Part shown: positions 1 to 5,937 of the stretch, in pieces
Layout of the letters: every line of letters starts with the position of its first letter
How positions within the stretch are numbered: position 1 is the first letter of the stretch
NCBI GenBank assembly: GCA_028868555.1
Contig: JAGWUG010000052.1
Location: forward strand, 1-6,587
Length of the DNA stretch: 6,587 nt
Reading direction: 5' to 3'
DNA from: Actinomycetales bacterium
Lineage (GTDB): Bacteria > Actinomycetota > Actinomycetes > Actinomycetales > Microbacteriaceae
Position numbers and translations under genes: made by a program
Notes under the pieces: model-generated
Told to the model about the DNA's origin: nothing
Seen by the model: only the letters and a program-made list of their open reading frames with translations
Database searches by the model: none

Positions 1-654
1 AAGCCCCTCACCACCATCATTCTGGTCCGTCATGGTCGCACAGCGCTGACCGAGAGCAAGCGCATTTCGGGCGGTACGGGAGATGACCCCGAGCTTTCTG
101 AGGCGGGGGAGCGGGACGCAGCGGCTGCCGCTAGAGAGCTGTCCAAGGTGGGCAAGAGTGGCGTCTGGGCACACCTTCCGCCAGTCTCGGCAATAGTTAC
201 CTCACCGATGGCGCGAACCCGCGGCACGGCCGAGCGCATCGGTGCTGCTTTGGGGCTTGACCCCATTGTTCACGAGGGAATCCGAGAGATTTCTTTTGGT
301 GCATGGGATGGCCTCACCAACGACGAGGCCAAGGCCCAAGACCCGGAACTTTGGGAGGCCTGGCGCGGTTCATGGGAGGTTTCACCTCCGGGCGGAGAGT
401 CTCTTCGGGTATTTGATGACCGCATCCGTGTTGCCAAGAATCAGATTCTGGAGCGCTTCCCAGGTCAGACGGTAGTTGTGGTGGCGCATGTCATGCCAAT
501 CCGCGGTTTTCTGCGCGCCGCCTTCGACGCCGAAATTGCGGGCTATTGGCGTCCGCAGGTCTCGCCCTGCTCTATCTCGGTGCTTCGGCTCTGGGGCAAC
601 GAGGCCGCTGAGATCATCAGCGTCAACGCTACCCACCACTTGGTTGAGAACTAG
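1..654 (+). CDS. Histidine phosphatase domain, probably the C-terminal half of a bifunctional RNase HI/acid phosphatase (5' end outside window)
   Basis: The frame is open from base 1 to the TAG at 652-654, giving 217 residues with no start codon ahead of the catalytic motif, so the gene begins upstream. The histidine phosphatase (phosphoglycerate mutase-like) signature is visible: LVRHGRT at fragment residues 8-14 with the phospho-accepting His11, a TSPMAR segment with Arg72, the acidic EISFGAWDG segment (Glu96), and the second catalytic His163 in VVAHVMPIR. These residues bind and transfer phosphate in the family. The sequence resembles the C-terminal half of the actinobacterial RNase HI/acid phosphatase fusion (Rv2228c type), for example PPGGES and the AHVMPIR stretch. 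The RNase H half would lie before base 1 and is not seen, so a stand-alone CobC-like phosphatase remains possible. The substrate cannot be told from sequence. It is followed by a terminator-like hairpin and rnpB. Confidence 0.9.
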   Translation, partial: KPLTTIILVRHGRTALTESKRISGGTGDDPELSEAGERDAAAAARELSKVGKSGVWAHLPPVSAIVTSPMARTRGTAERIGAALGLDPIVHEGIREISFGAWDGLTNDEAKAQDPELWEAWRGSWEVSPPGGESLRVFDDRIRVAKNQILERFPGQTVVVVAHVMPIRGFLRAAFDAEIAGYWRPQVSPCSISVLRLWGNEAAEIISVNATHHLVEN

Positions 655-659
655 GCTTT

Positions 660-690
660 CCCGCTTCCGAAGCCGGCGGGTAGGCTTTTA
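660..690 (+). terminator. Possible intrinsic terminator after the phosphatase gene
   Basis: CCCGC at 660-664 pairs with GCGGG at 676-680 (five G-C pairs), and an inner GCTT/AAGC alternative lies at 663-673. The stem is followed by TAGGCTTTTA with four consecutive T. It sits 6 bp after the stop codon. The T tract is short and overlaps the proposed rnpB -10 box, so termination may be partial. Confidence 0.35.
681..686 (+). promoter_or_regulatory. Putative -10 box of rnpB (TAGGCT)
   Basis: TAGGCT fits the actinobacterial TANNNT -10 pattern. A start 7-9 bases downstream would fall at about 693-696, which matches the 5' end of the RNase P RNA deduced independently from its P1 helix. No convincing -35 element is visible; TTCCCG at 658-663 has a 17-base spacer but a poor match. 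Confidence 0.4.
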
Positions 691-695
691 AGTCT

Positions 696-1039
696 GGTTG
701 GGTCGACTAGGCGATCGCGGCGGTGCAAACCGACGAGGAACGTCCGGGCTCCAAATAGCGAAGCGGTGGGTAACACCCACTCGAGGCAACTCGCAAGAAA
801 GTGCAACAGAAAGCAGACCGCCACACTTCGGTGCGGTAAGGGTGAAACGGTGGTGTAAGAGACCACCAGCGGCCTTGGTAACAGGGTCGGCTAGGTAAAC
901 CTCGCTTGGAGCAAGACCAGATAGAGAGCGTTGAAGCGGCTAGCTGAGCTCTCGGGTAGGTTGCTTGAGGCACACGGTGACGTGTGCTCTAGATAGATGA
1001 TCGTCCACGACAGAACCCGGCGTATCGGTCGACCCAGCC
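696..1039 (+). ncRNA. rnpB: RNase P RNA, bacterial type A (M1-like ribozyme)
   Basis: This is the catalytic RNA of RNase P, which removes 5' leaders from precursor tRNAs together with the RnpA protein. The ends were set by the P1 helix: 696-707 pairs with 1028-1039 over 12 bp with one G-U. P2 is 710-716 with 999-1005. P3 is unusually short, CGGT/ACCG (721-732) closed by a GCAA tetraloop. Conserved region I, GAGGAACGTCCGGGCTCC, is at 735-752. The family's GTGCAACAGAAAGCAG stretch lies near 800-815, and GGTAAGGGTGAAACGG near 835-850. The L15 GGTAA that pairs with the tRNA CCA end is at 894-898. P18 is a perfect 6-bp hairpin (971-986) with a GTGA (GNRA) loop. Conserved region V, GACAGAACCCGGCGTA, is at 1009-1024. 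The length of about 344 nt is normal for actinobacterial RNase P RNA. It is convergent with ppgK. Confidence 0.97.
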
Positions 1040-1059
1040 AGAATTAAGCTCCAGCCATC

Positions 1060-1078
1060 CTGGGCACGGGGCCCTCAG
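1060..1078. terminator. Weak hairpin between convergent rnpB and ppgK
   Basis: GGGC at 1062-1065 pairs with GCCC at 1071-1074, extended by CT/AG across a two-base bulge (1060-1061 with 1077-1078). Neither strand shows a T tract after it, so it is at most a weak or Rho-assisted bidirectional terminator. It is the only structure seen in the 42-bp gap. Confidence 0.2.
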
Positions 1079-1081
1079 CGA

Positions 1082-1840
1082 TTAGTCGTAGTGCTTGTCC
1101 GCCGCGACCCAGGCCGCACCCAGAATGCCTGCGTTGTTGCGTTTCTGCGCAGGAACGATCTCCGCCGACAGCTTGAGCTTAGGCAGGAACTCCTGGTGGT
1201 TCTTGCTAACTCCGCCACCAACAATGATCAGGTCTGGCGAGAACAGACGCTCCAACGTGCTGTAGTAGGTCTGAAGACGTACCGACCAGGCTTCCCAGTC
1301 CAGGTTCTCGCGCTCTTTGGCCGCAAAGCTGGCCTTGGTTTCATAGTCAACGCCACCAATCTCCAGGTGGCCTAGCTCGGCGTTTGGCACCAGCTTGCCG
1401 TCCATGAAAATAGCGGTTCCGATGCCGGTGCCGAGTGTGGTCATCATGACCAGGCCTTTACGTCGGCGACCCGCACCAAAGCGCATTTCCGCAACACCGG
1501 CGGCATCGGCGTCATTCAAGACGTGCACGCTACGTCCGAGTACGCGCTCAAAGTGTGCGTCGGCGTCAAAACCGATCCATTCCTTAGAAACATTTGCGGC
1601 CGACATGGTGCGGCCGTGCTGCACCACAGCTGGGAAGCAGATGCCAACGGCCAAACCGCGGCTGACTCCAGGAAGTGTCTCGATGATTCTCTGCACCACA
1701 GCAGCGATGTCCTCTGGGCGGCCGCCTTCGGGGGTTGCGAACTTCACTCGCTCGCTCAAAAGTTCACCCTTACGAACATCCACCAGGGCACCCTTGATGC
1801 CGGTACCGCCGATGTCAATGCCGATTGCCTTACGAGCCAT
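1082..1840 (-). CDS. ppgK: Polyphosphate glucokinase (ROK family)
   Basis: A cytoplasmic kinase predicted to phosphorylate glucose to glucose-6-phosphate using inorganic polyphosphate or ATP, feeding glycolysis. The 252-residue protein has the ROK/hexokinase fold signatures: the phosphate-binding loop GIDIGGTGIKG at residues 7-17, the catalytic base Asp110 in LNDADAAG, the second phosphate loop TTLGTGIG at 134-141, ELGHLEIGG at 155-163, and the adenosine-site IIVGGGVSK at 205-213. As in known PpgK proteins, and unlike most ROK kinases, there is no Cys-rich zinc motif after the ELGH segment. The length matches the roughly 250-270 residues usual for PpgK. The ATG at 1840 follows an AAAGG five bases upstream (1846-1850), and the next gene upstream (map) ends 21 bp away, so it is probably cotranscribed from the map promoter. 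Polyphosphate specificity is a family-based inference. Confidence 0.94.
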   Translation of the reverse strand: MARKAIGIDIGGTGIKGALVDVRKGELLSERVKFATPEGGRPEDIAAVVQRIIETLPGVSRGLAVGICFPAVVQHGRTMSAANVSKEWIGFDADAHFERVLGRSVHVLNDADAAGVAEMRFGAGRRRKGLVMMTTLGTGIGTAIFMDGKLVPNAELGHLEIGGVDYETKASFAAKERENLDWEAWSVRLQTYYSTLERLFSPDLIIVGGGVSKNHQEFLPKLKLSAEIVPAQKRNNAGILGAAWVAADKHYD

Positions 1841-1861
1841 TTCTGCCTTTGCTGCTGATTT

Positions 1862-2731
1862 CTAGGGGAGGGTCAAAATCTCTGCGCCAGTTTCGGTTAC
1901 AACCAGCGTGTGCTCAAACTGGGCTGTGATGCTCTTGTCCAGCGTGGTGACGGTCCAGTCGTCCTTCCACATCTCCCACTTGTGTGTGCCGAGAGTGAGC
2001 ATGGGTTCGATGGTGAACACCATTCCCACCTCCATCACATCGGAGTACAGGGGAGCGGAGTCATAGTGGGGAATGATGAGTCCAGAGTGGAAAGCCTCAC
2101 CGATGCCGTGACCCGTGAAGTCGCGAACTACGCCGTAGTTGAAACGCTTGGCGTAGGCCTCGATGGTGCGGCCGATGATGTTCACCTGACGGCCCGGAGC
2201 CACCGATGCGATGGCCCGGTCGAGGGCGATCTTGGTTCGATCCACGAGGTCCTTGACCTCCTGCGAAACATCGCCCACCAGGAAGGTGTAGTTGGAGTCA
2301 CCGTGATAACCGTCTTTGAAAGCTGTGATGTCGATGTTGACGATGTCGCCAGACTGAAGCACGGTGTCATCCGGAATGCCGTGACAGATCACTTCATTCA
2401 CCGATGAACAGAGAGATTTCGGATAGCCGCGGTACCCCAGGGTACTTGGATAAGCTCCCGCCGCAACCACAAACTCGTGCCCGATGCGATCGAGTTCATC
2501 GGTGGTGATGCCGGGCTGGATGAAGCTGCCCACGTGCTGAATTGCCTGTGCGGCAATCCTGCCGGCGGCCCGAATCTTGGCGATTTGGATTGGGTTTTGC
2601 ACGTAGCTGCCGGTGTACTTTGCCGGCGCTTTCTTGCCCACATATTCTGGGCGCGGGATGCTCGCGGGAACCGCCCGGATGGGGCTGATGCGCCCCGGAA
2701 CGAGGGTTCCGGTGCTGGGGTTCCTAGGCAT
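1862..2731 (-). CDS. map: Methionine aminopeptidase, type I, with N-terminal extension (MetAP1c-like)
   Basis: A cytoplasmic metalloprotease that removes the initiator methionine from nascent proteins. All five metal ligands of the pita-bread fold are present in the 289-residue protein: Asp134 (NIDITAF), Asp145 (HGDSNYTF), His208 (TGHGIG), Glu242 (IEPM) and Glu273 (FEHT). His117 in CHGIPDD is the conserved substrate-contacting histidine. About 40 residues precede the catalytic core and are rich in Pro and basic residues (GKKAPAKY at 32-39). This extension is typical of the longer actinobacterial MetAP1c and is thought to contact the ribosome. The ATG at 2731 has no Shine-Dalgarno sequence, but a TANNNT -10 box ends six bases before it, which points to a leaderless mRNA and supports this start. 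It lies upstream of ppgK in the same unit and is divergent from the small SPOR-like gene. Confidence 0.96.
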   Translation of the reverse strand: MPRNPSTGTLVPGRISPIRAVPASIPRPEYVGKKAPAKYTGSYVQNPIQIAKIRAAGRIAAQAIQHVGSFIQPGITTDELDRIGHEFVVAAGAYPSTLGYRGYPKSLCSSVNEVICHGIPDDTVLQSGDIVNIDITAFKDGYHGDSNYTFLVGDVSQEVKDLVDRTKIALDRAIASVAPGRQVNIIGRTIEAYAKRFNYGVVRDFTGHGIGEAFHSGLIIPHYDSAPLYSDVMEVGMVFTIEPMLTLGTHKWEMWKDDWTVTTLDKSITAQFEHTLVVTETGAEILTLP

Positions 2732-2736
2732 GGGTT

Positions 2737-2742
2737 TAGTCT
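2737..2742 (+). promoter_or_regulatory. Putative -10 box of the SPOR-like gene (TAGTCT), leaderless spacing
   Basis: TAGTCT fits TANNNT on the + strand and ends seven bases before the GTG at 2750, so transcription would start at or about the start codon. It shares five bases with the map -10 on the other strand, because the heptamer TAGTCTA is symmetric apart from its centre. No Shine-Dalgarno sequence precedes the GTG. Confidence 0.45.
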
Positions 2743-2743
2743 A
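2738..2743 (-). promoter_or_regulatory. Putative -10 box of map (TAGACT), leaderless spacing
   Basis: Read on the - strand, TAGACT fits TANNNT and is separated from the map ATG by AAACCC only. The transcription start would therefore fall on or next to the A of the start codon. No -35 match was seen. It overlaps the oppositely oriented -10 of the SPOR-like gene. Confidence 0.55.
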
Positions 2744-2749
2744 TTTGAC

Positions 2750-2971
2750 GTGACCGATTCCAGTTCCGAAGCACACGCCGAGAGCGACGACCTAGACCCA
2801 GCTAAAGCTTGGTGGTACAACCTCAAGAAGCTGCGCGTGGAGCAAGGGCTGAAGTCTGCAGCTGTCTATCGAGTGGGCCCATTTGCCACCAGGGCAGAGG
2901 CCGAGATGGCACCAATCTTGCTGAGGGAGCGTTCCAAGGCCTGGGCTGCCGACGAGGCCAAAGAGAGCTAA
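2750..2971 (+). CDS. Small SPOR-like domain protein, function unknown
   Basis: A 73-residue, charged, Trp-containing protein with no signal peptide or membrane segment. After an acidic, Ser-rich N-terminus (residues 3-16) comes WWYNLKKLRVEQG at 21-33, then YRVGPFATRAEAEMAP at 40-55 and an Ala/Glu-rich helix to the end. The RVGPFxTRxEAE core resembles the end of SPOR domains. I recognise it as a short actinobacterial family usually labelled SPOR domain-containing protein (pattern W-Y/F-N-x-K..VE.G..S.A..R.GPF.T..EA). Canonical SPOR domains bind denuded peptidoglycan outside the membrane, but this protein has no export signal, so that role should not be assumed. GTG 2750 is the first usable in-frame start after the divergent map start, with a -10 box placed for a leaderless transcript. 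The frame stays open further upstream only by running antisense through map. It converges on panB with a 10-bp gap. Confidence 0.8.
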   Translation: MTDSSSEAHAESDDLDPAKAWWYNLKKLRVEQGLKSAAVYRVGPFATRAEAEMAPILLRERSKAWAADEAKES

Positions 2972-2981
2972 AAGCCTAGTT

Positions 2982-3791
2982 CTACTCGAATTCGTTTGCC
3001 TGGGCAGGGAAACTGCCGGTGGCTACTTCGGCGCGGTACGCCTTGGCCGCAGACAGTAAGTCCTGACGCAAGTTTGCGAACTGCTTTACGAACTTAGCCG
3101 GCTTGCGGGCGTGCAGCCCAGCAAAGTCGGTCCAAACCAGAATCTGGCCATCACAGCCGGCACCGGCACCGATGCCGATCGTCGGAATTGCGAGCTCTCT
3201 GGTGATCTCCGCGGCAATCTGTGCTGGAACCATCTCCATGACCACAGCGAAGGCGCCGGCTGCCTGAACAGCAAGGGCATCCGCGCGAAGCTGGTCTGCA
3301 CCCTCGCCGCGCCCCTGCACTTTGAAGCCACCCAAGTTGTTTACGCTCTGCGGAGTAAACCCGATGTGGCCCATGACTGGGATGCCGGCATCGGTGAGTG
3401 TCTTGATCTGAGCGACCGAACGCTCTCCGCCCTCGAGCTTCACGGCTGCAGCGCCAGTTGACTTCATGATTCGAACCGCATTCGCCAGGGCCAGTTCAGG
3501 GCCGCCCTCATAGGAACCGAATGGCATGTCAACCACAACCAGGGCGCGCTTGGCGGCACCGGCAACTGCGCGACCGAACGGAATCATCTCGTCGACAGTT
3601 ATTGGCAGTGTGTCTTTGTAACCCAGAGCGTTGTCTGCTGCAGAGTCGCCTACGAGTAGAACTTCGATGCCAGCCTCGTCGAAGATTCCGGCGGTGATGC
3701 TGTCGTAGGAGGTCAGGCAGGAGAATCGCTCGCCGGCGGCCTTGAAGGCGGCCAGAGAGGCGGTACGAACCAGCTTTGGGGTCAGCTCCAT
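2982..3791 (-). CDS. panB: 3-methyl-2-oxobutanoate hydroxymethyltransferase (ketopantoate hydroxymethyltransferase)
   Basis: A cytoplasmic enzyme that transfers a hydroxymethyl group from 5,10-methylene-tetrahydrofolate to 3-methyl-2-oxobutanoate, giving ketopantoate, the first committed step to pantothenate and coenzyme A. The 269-residue protein has the full set of family motifs: LTSYD at 26-30, [14 protein letters not shown] at 45-58 (metal-binding Asp49), [10 protein letters not shown] with metal-binding Asp88, VKLEGG at 117-122, [10 protein letters not shown] at 141-150, catalytic-base position Glu186 in VMEMVP, and [12 protein letters not shown] at 205-216. Length is normal for PanB. 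The ATG at 3791 overlaps the TAA of the Rid-family gene (TAATG), and GGAAG lies eight bases upstream inside that gene, so translation is probably coupled. panC and panD are not in the window. Confidence 0.97.
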   Translation of the reverse strand: MELTPKLVRTASLAAFKAAGERFSCLTSYDSITAGIFDEAGIEVLLVGDSAADNALGYKDTLPITVDEMIPFGRAVAGAAKRALVVVDMPFGSYEGGPELALANAVRIMKSTGAAAVKLEGGERSVAQIKTLTDAGIPVMGHIGFTPQSVNNLGGFKVQGRGEGADQLRADALAVQAAGAFAVVMEMVPAQIAAEITRELAIPTIGIGAGAGCDGQILVWTDFAGLHARKPAKFVKQFANLRQDLLSAAKAYRAEVATGSFPAQANEFE

Positions 3792-4183
3792 TAGCTGCGC
3801 TTCCAGGCGTCCACTTCGATCTCAACCAGCATCGCTGGGTTCACAAACTGCAGTCCGGCCAGCATGGTAGCGGCTGGGCGAATCTCGCCGAAAACCTCAC
3901 CGTGTGCCTTTGAAGCTCCGTCCATGGCGGCGGCATCGGTGCAGTACACACGGGTGCGAACTACGTCAGCGAGGGTGTAACCAACCTCAGCCAAAGCGCC
4001 AGCAATAACGGTCTCGAGGGCTACCTTGGCCTGGCCGTAGGCATCGCCCTCGTGCTGCAGCACTCCACCAACAGTGGCGGTGGAACCGGAAACGTGTACG
4101 TAGTCGCCGCAAACGGTGGCTCGCGAGTAGCCGATGATTGGCTCGTAAGGGGAGCCGGAGGAGATGAGGCGATCTGCTGCCAT
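3791..4183 (-). CDS. RidA (YjgF/YER057c/UK114) family protein, probable enamine/imine deaminase
   Basis: A 130-residue single-domain member of the Rid family, which forms trimers and, in RidA itself, hydrolyses reactive 2-aminoacrylate-type enamines and imines released by PLP enzymes. Visible family features are [13 protein letters not shown] at 28-40, [21 protein letters not shown] at about 63-83, the Arg102 that corresponds to the substrate-carboxylate-binding Arg of RidA (IRPAATM), and VEIEVDAW at 120-127 with Glu121 matching the conserved acidic residue. The sequence around Arg102 (RPAATMLAG) is closer to the divergent Rid subfamilies than to classical RidA, so no symbol is given and the exact substrate is uncertain. 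The start ATG at 4183 follows a weak GAAAGAG seven bases upstream (4191-4197). Its stop overlaps the panB start by one base. Confidence 0.9.
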   Translation of the reverse strand: MAADRLISSGSPYEPIIGYSRATVCGDYVHVSGSTATVGGVLQHEGDAYGQAKVALETVIAGALAEVGYTLADVVRTRVYCTDAAAMDGASKAHGEVFGEIRPAATMLAGLQFVNPAMLVEIEVDAWKRS

Positions 4184-4227
4184 GGGGTTTCTCTTTCGTT
4201 CAAGGCCTAGTGAAAGACCACGTTAAA

Positions 4228-4239
4228 GGCTAACAAGCC
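4228..4239 (-). terminator. Small hairpin after nadE, weak terminator or attenuator candidate
   Basis: On the - strand GGCT-TGTT-AGCC forms a 4-bp stem with a 4-base loop, followed by TTT, within the 65-bp gap between nadE and the Rid-family gene. The stem is too short for confident termination, so partial read-through into the Rid-panB pair is expected. No clear promoter was found in the same gap. Confidence 0.2.
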
Positions 4240-4248
4240 GAGGGTGAT

Positions 4249-5898
4249 TTAGATTTCGCGGTAGCGGTTCGTGATTGGGTGGCGGCGGTCGCGACCGAAG
4301 GCCATGCCAGTAATCTTTGGGCCGATCGCACCCTGGCGGCGCTTCCATTCGGCTCGGTCGACTAGGCCGATGACTCGGTCAACCACTGCCGGTTCGAAGC
4401 CGGCTGCAATGATTTCCGCTCGCCCCAGTCGCTCGTCGATGTACTTCTCGAGCAAGGCGTCTAGCAGGTCGTACTCGGGTAGCGAGTCCTGATCGAGCTG
4501 TCCGGGTCGAAGCTCGGCCGAGGGAGGCTTTGAAATCGAATTCTCTGGAATCGGACCCACTTGACCCATTGCTTCGGCGACCGAGTTGCGCCACTTGGCC
4601 AGTTCCCAAACCATGGTCTTGGCAACGTCCTTGATTGGGGCGTAACCGCCAACCGAGTCTCCGTAGATGGTGCTGTAACCAACTGCGAGTTCCGTCTTGT
4701 TTCCGGTGGTCAGGGTCAGATGGCCCTCAGAGTTGGAGAGCGACATGAGGGTGAGGCCACGGATTCGTGCCTGCAGATTCTCGGCCGAAAGATCGGTGAG
4801 CTTCAACTGGTCTTCTGCCACTTGAACCATGTCACCGATGGCCTCGGTGCGGATTTGCATCCCTAGGCGCGCAGCGAGATCGAATGCATCCGACTTGCTG
4901 TGATCGGAGGAGTAACGCGAGGGAAGCGAGACTCCGAAGACTCGGTCAGGGCCTAGCGCGTCCACGGCGAGGGCTGCGCAAACGGCTGAGTCGATGCCAC
5001 CGGACAGCCCGAGTATCACCGATGGGAAGCCATTCTTGTTCACGTAATCGCGCAGGCCGATTTCGAGAGCACGCCAAACCAGCGCCAAATCGGACGCATC
5101 CGCGTGGTGATTACCTTCTACCTTCGTGACTTTGTTGCCTTCAAGCTCAAGCACCAGACGGTCCGGATCGAAGGCGCGAGCACGGGCCACCACCTTGCCG
5201 TCAGGCCCAGCAGCCAGGCTGGCACCGTCGAATACTAGGTCGTCCTGCCCACCGCACAGATTCACGTAGACCACAGTTGCGTCTAGGTCGGCGGCCAAGC
5301 CGGTGACGAGGTCCTCGCGGGTGGCCTGCTTGCCCAGTTCAAATGGGGAGCCGTTCAAAACCAGAGCCACGTCAATGTTGGCATCACGGAGCATGGCCAC
5401 GGGGCCACCAGACTGCCAAATGTCCTCGCAGATCAGGACGCCAAATCGAGTGCCATCGACCTCAAAGGTCAGGGCATCGGTGCCTGGTACAAACACGCGG
5501 TATTCATCAAAGACCGAGTAGTTGGGCAGATGTTGTTTGGCGTAGCGGCCAATGACTTTGCCGCCATGCAGAACGCTGGCGCTGTTCTGGGCAATGGCCC
5601 AGCCGTTTGGCTCCGATGCCAAGGCAGGGTGCCCAACCAGAACGTAAAGATTGCCCAAACCGGCATCGGAGAGGCGGGTTGCCAAGGCAGCAATTGCACT
5701 CTCAGCGGCCACTACGAAACTCTCTCGCTGTGCTAGGTCTTCGATTGGATAGCCGGTGGTCGCCATTTCGCCGAAAACCACGATTTTGGCGCCCTCAGCT
5801 GCCGCTAACCGAACCTGAGCAAAAATCTCGTCGAGATTGGCGGAAATAGCCCCAACCACGGGATTTGTCTGAACCATCGCCAACCGAATTGGAGCCAT
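4249..5898 (-). CDS. nadE: Glutamine-dependent NAD+ synthetase
   Basis: A two-domain cytoplasmic enzyme that makes NAD+ from deamido-NAD+ and ATP, with ammonia from glutamine. From ATG 5898 it has 549 residues. The N-terminal nitrilase-type amidase (about 1-265) shows the Glu-Lys-Cys triad: Glu44 (VFGEMATTGYP), Lys121 (AKQHLPNYSVFDE) and Cys157 (LICEDIW). The C-terminal synthetase (about 268-549) has the ATP pyrophosphatase P-loop LSGGIDSA (298-305), TTGNKTE (397-403), YGDSVGGYAPIKD (412-424) and ENSISKPPSAELRPGQLDQDSLP near 452-474. The length matches the roughly 540-residue class rather than the longer mycobacterial form. A GTG at 5904 is an alternative start that adds two residues. ATG 5898 is preferred because a -10 box ends seven bases before it and neither start has a Shine-Dalgarno sequence. 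It neighbours glnA, whose product glutamine is its nitrogen donor. Confidence 0.96.
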   Translation of the reverse strand: MAPIRLAMVQTNPVVGAISANLDEIFAQVRLAAAEGAKIVVFGEMATTGYPIEDLAQRESFVVAAESAIAALATRLSDAGLGNLYVLVGHPALASEPNGWAIAQNSASVLHGGKVIGRYAKQHLPNYSVFDEYRVFVPGTDALTFEVDGTRFGVLICEDIWQSGGPVAMLRDANIDVALVLNGSPFELGKQATREDLVTGLAADLDATVVYVNLCGGQDDLVFDGASLAAGPDGKVVARARAFDPDRLVLELEGNKVTKVEGNHHADASDLALVWRALEIGLRDYVNKNGFPSVILGLSGGIDSAVCAALAVDALGPDRVFGVSLPSRYSSDHSKSDAFDLAARLGMQIRTEAIGDMVQVAEDQLKLTDLSAENLQARIRGLTLMSLSNSEGHLTLTTGNKTELAVGYSTIYGDSVGGYAPIKDVAKTMVWELAKWRNSVAEAMGQVGPIPENSISKPPSAELRPGQLDQDSLPEYDLLDALLEKYIDERLGRAEIIAAGFEPAVVDRVIGLVDRAEWKRRQGAIGPKITGMAFGRDRRHPITNRYREI

Positions 5899-5904
5899 AG
5901 CCAC

Positions 5905-5910
5905 TAGCCT
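5905..5910 (+). promoter_or_regulatory. Putative -10 box of glnA (TAGCCT)
   Basis: TAGCCT fits TANNNT on the + strand and would start transcription near 5917, leaving a leader of about 24 nt that includes the Shine-Dalgarno sequence of glnA. It overlaps the nadE -10 box because TAGCCTA is symmetric around its centre. No -35 match was seen. Confidence 0.4.
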
Positions 5911-5911
5911 A
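5906..5911 (-). promoter_or_regulatory. Putative -10 box of nadE (TAGGCT), leaderless spacing
   Basis: On the - strand TAGGCT fits TANNNT and is followed by seven bases and then ATG 5898, so transcription would start at or beside that ATG. This would place the alternative GTG 5904 ahead of the transcript start. No -35 element is evident. Confidence 0.5.
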
Positions 5912-5913
5912 AT

Positions 5914-5937
5914 AGAGAGGCTTTTGAGAGAGGTTTT
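5914..5937 (+). repeat. Tandem AGAGAGG-TTTT repeat in the glnA leader; the second copy is the ribosome binding site
   Basis: AGAGAGG occurs at 5914-5920 followed by CTTTT, and again at 5927-5933 followed by TTTT, a 13-base period. The second copy lies seven bases before the glnA ATG and is a good Shine-Dalgarno sequence. The first has no in-frame start behind it. The duplication may be chance, a spare ribosome docking site, or part of an operator. Confidence 0.5.

Noticed and set aside
707..973. Several open frames on both strands across 651-973
   Set aside because: They lie over the conserved core of the RNase P RNA, whose motifs and helices explain the sequence. The translations show no recognisable protein features.
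1395..1865. Open frame of 156 residues on the + strand, antisense to ppgK
   Set aside because: It is a shadow of the high-G+C ppgK coding sequence. The product is Ser/Pro/Arg-rich low-complexity sequence with no family motif, while ppgK motifs are complete.
1910..2407. Open frame of 165 residues on the + strand, antisense to map
   Set aside because: It is entirely inside the convincing map gene, with a His/Asp/Val-rich shadow composition and no motif.
2477..2749. N-terminal extension of the SPOR-like gene back to an ATG at 2477
   Set aside because: This part runs antisense through the 5' portion of map. Similarity to the small SPOR-like family begins only after about 2800, and GTG 2750 has a -10 box at the right distance.
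2398..2826. Open frame on the - strand overlapping the 5' end of map in another frame
   Set aside because: It crosses both the map and SPOR-like genes. The composition is a frame-shifted shadow and no ribosome binding site or motif is seen.
2972..2981. Search for a terminator between the SPOR-like gene and panB
   Set aside because: The gap is only 10 bp and shows no stable hairpin with a T tract on either strand.
4184..4248. Possible separate promoter for the Rid-panB pair, for example TAACGT on the - strand
   Set aside because: TANNNT matches are frequent by chance. This one has no -35 partner and no distinctive spacing to the Rid start.
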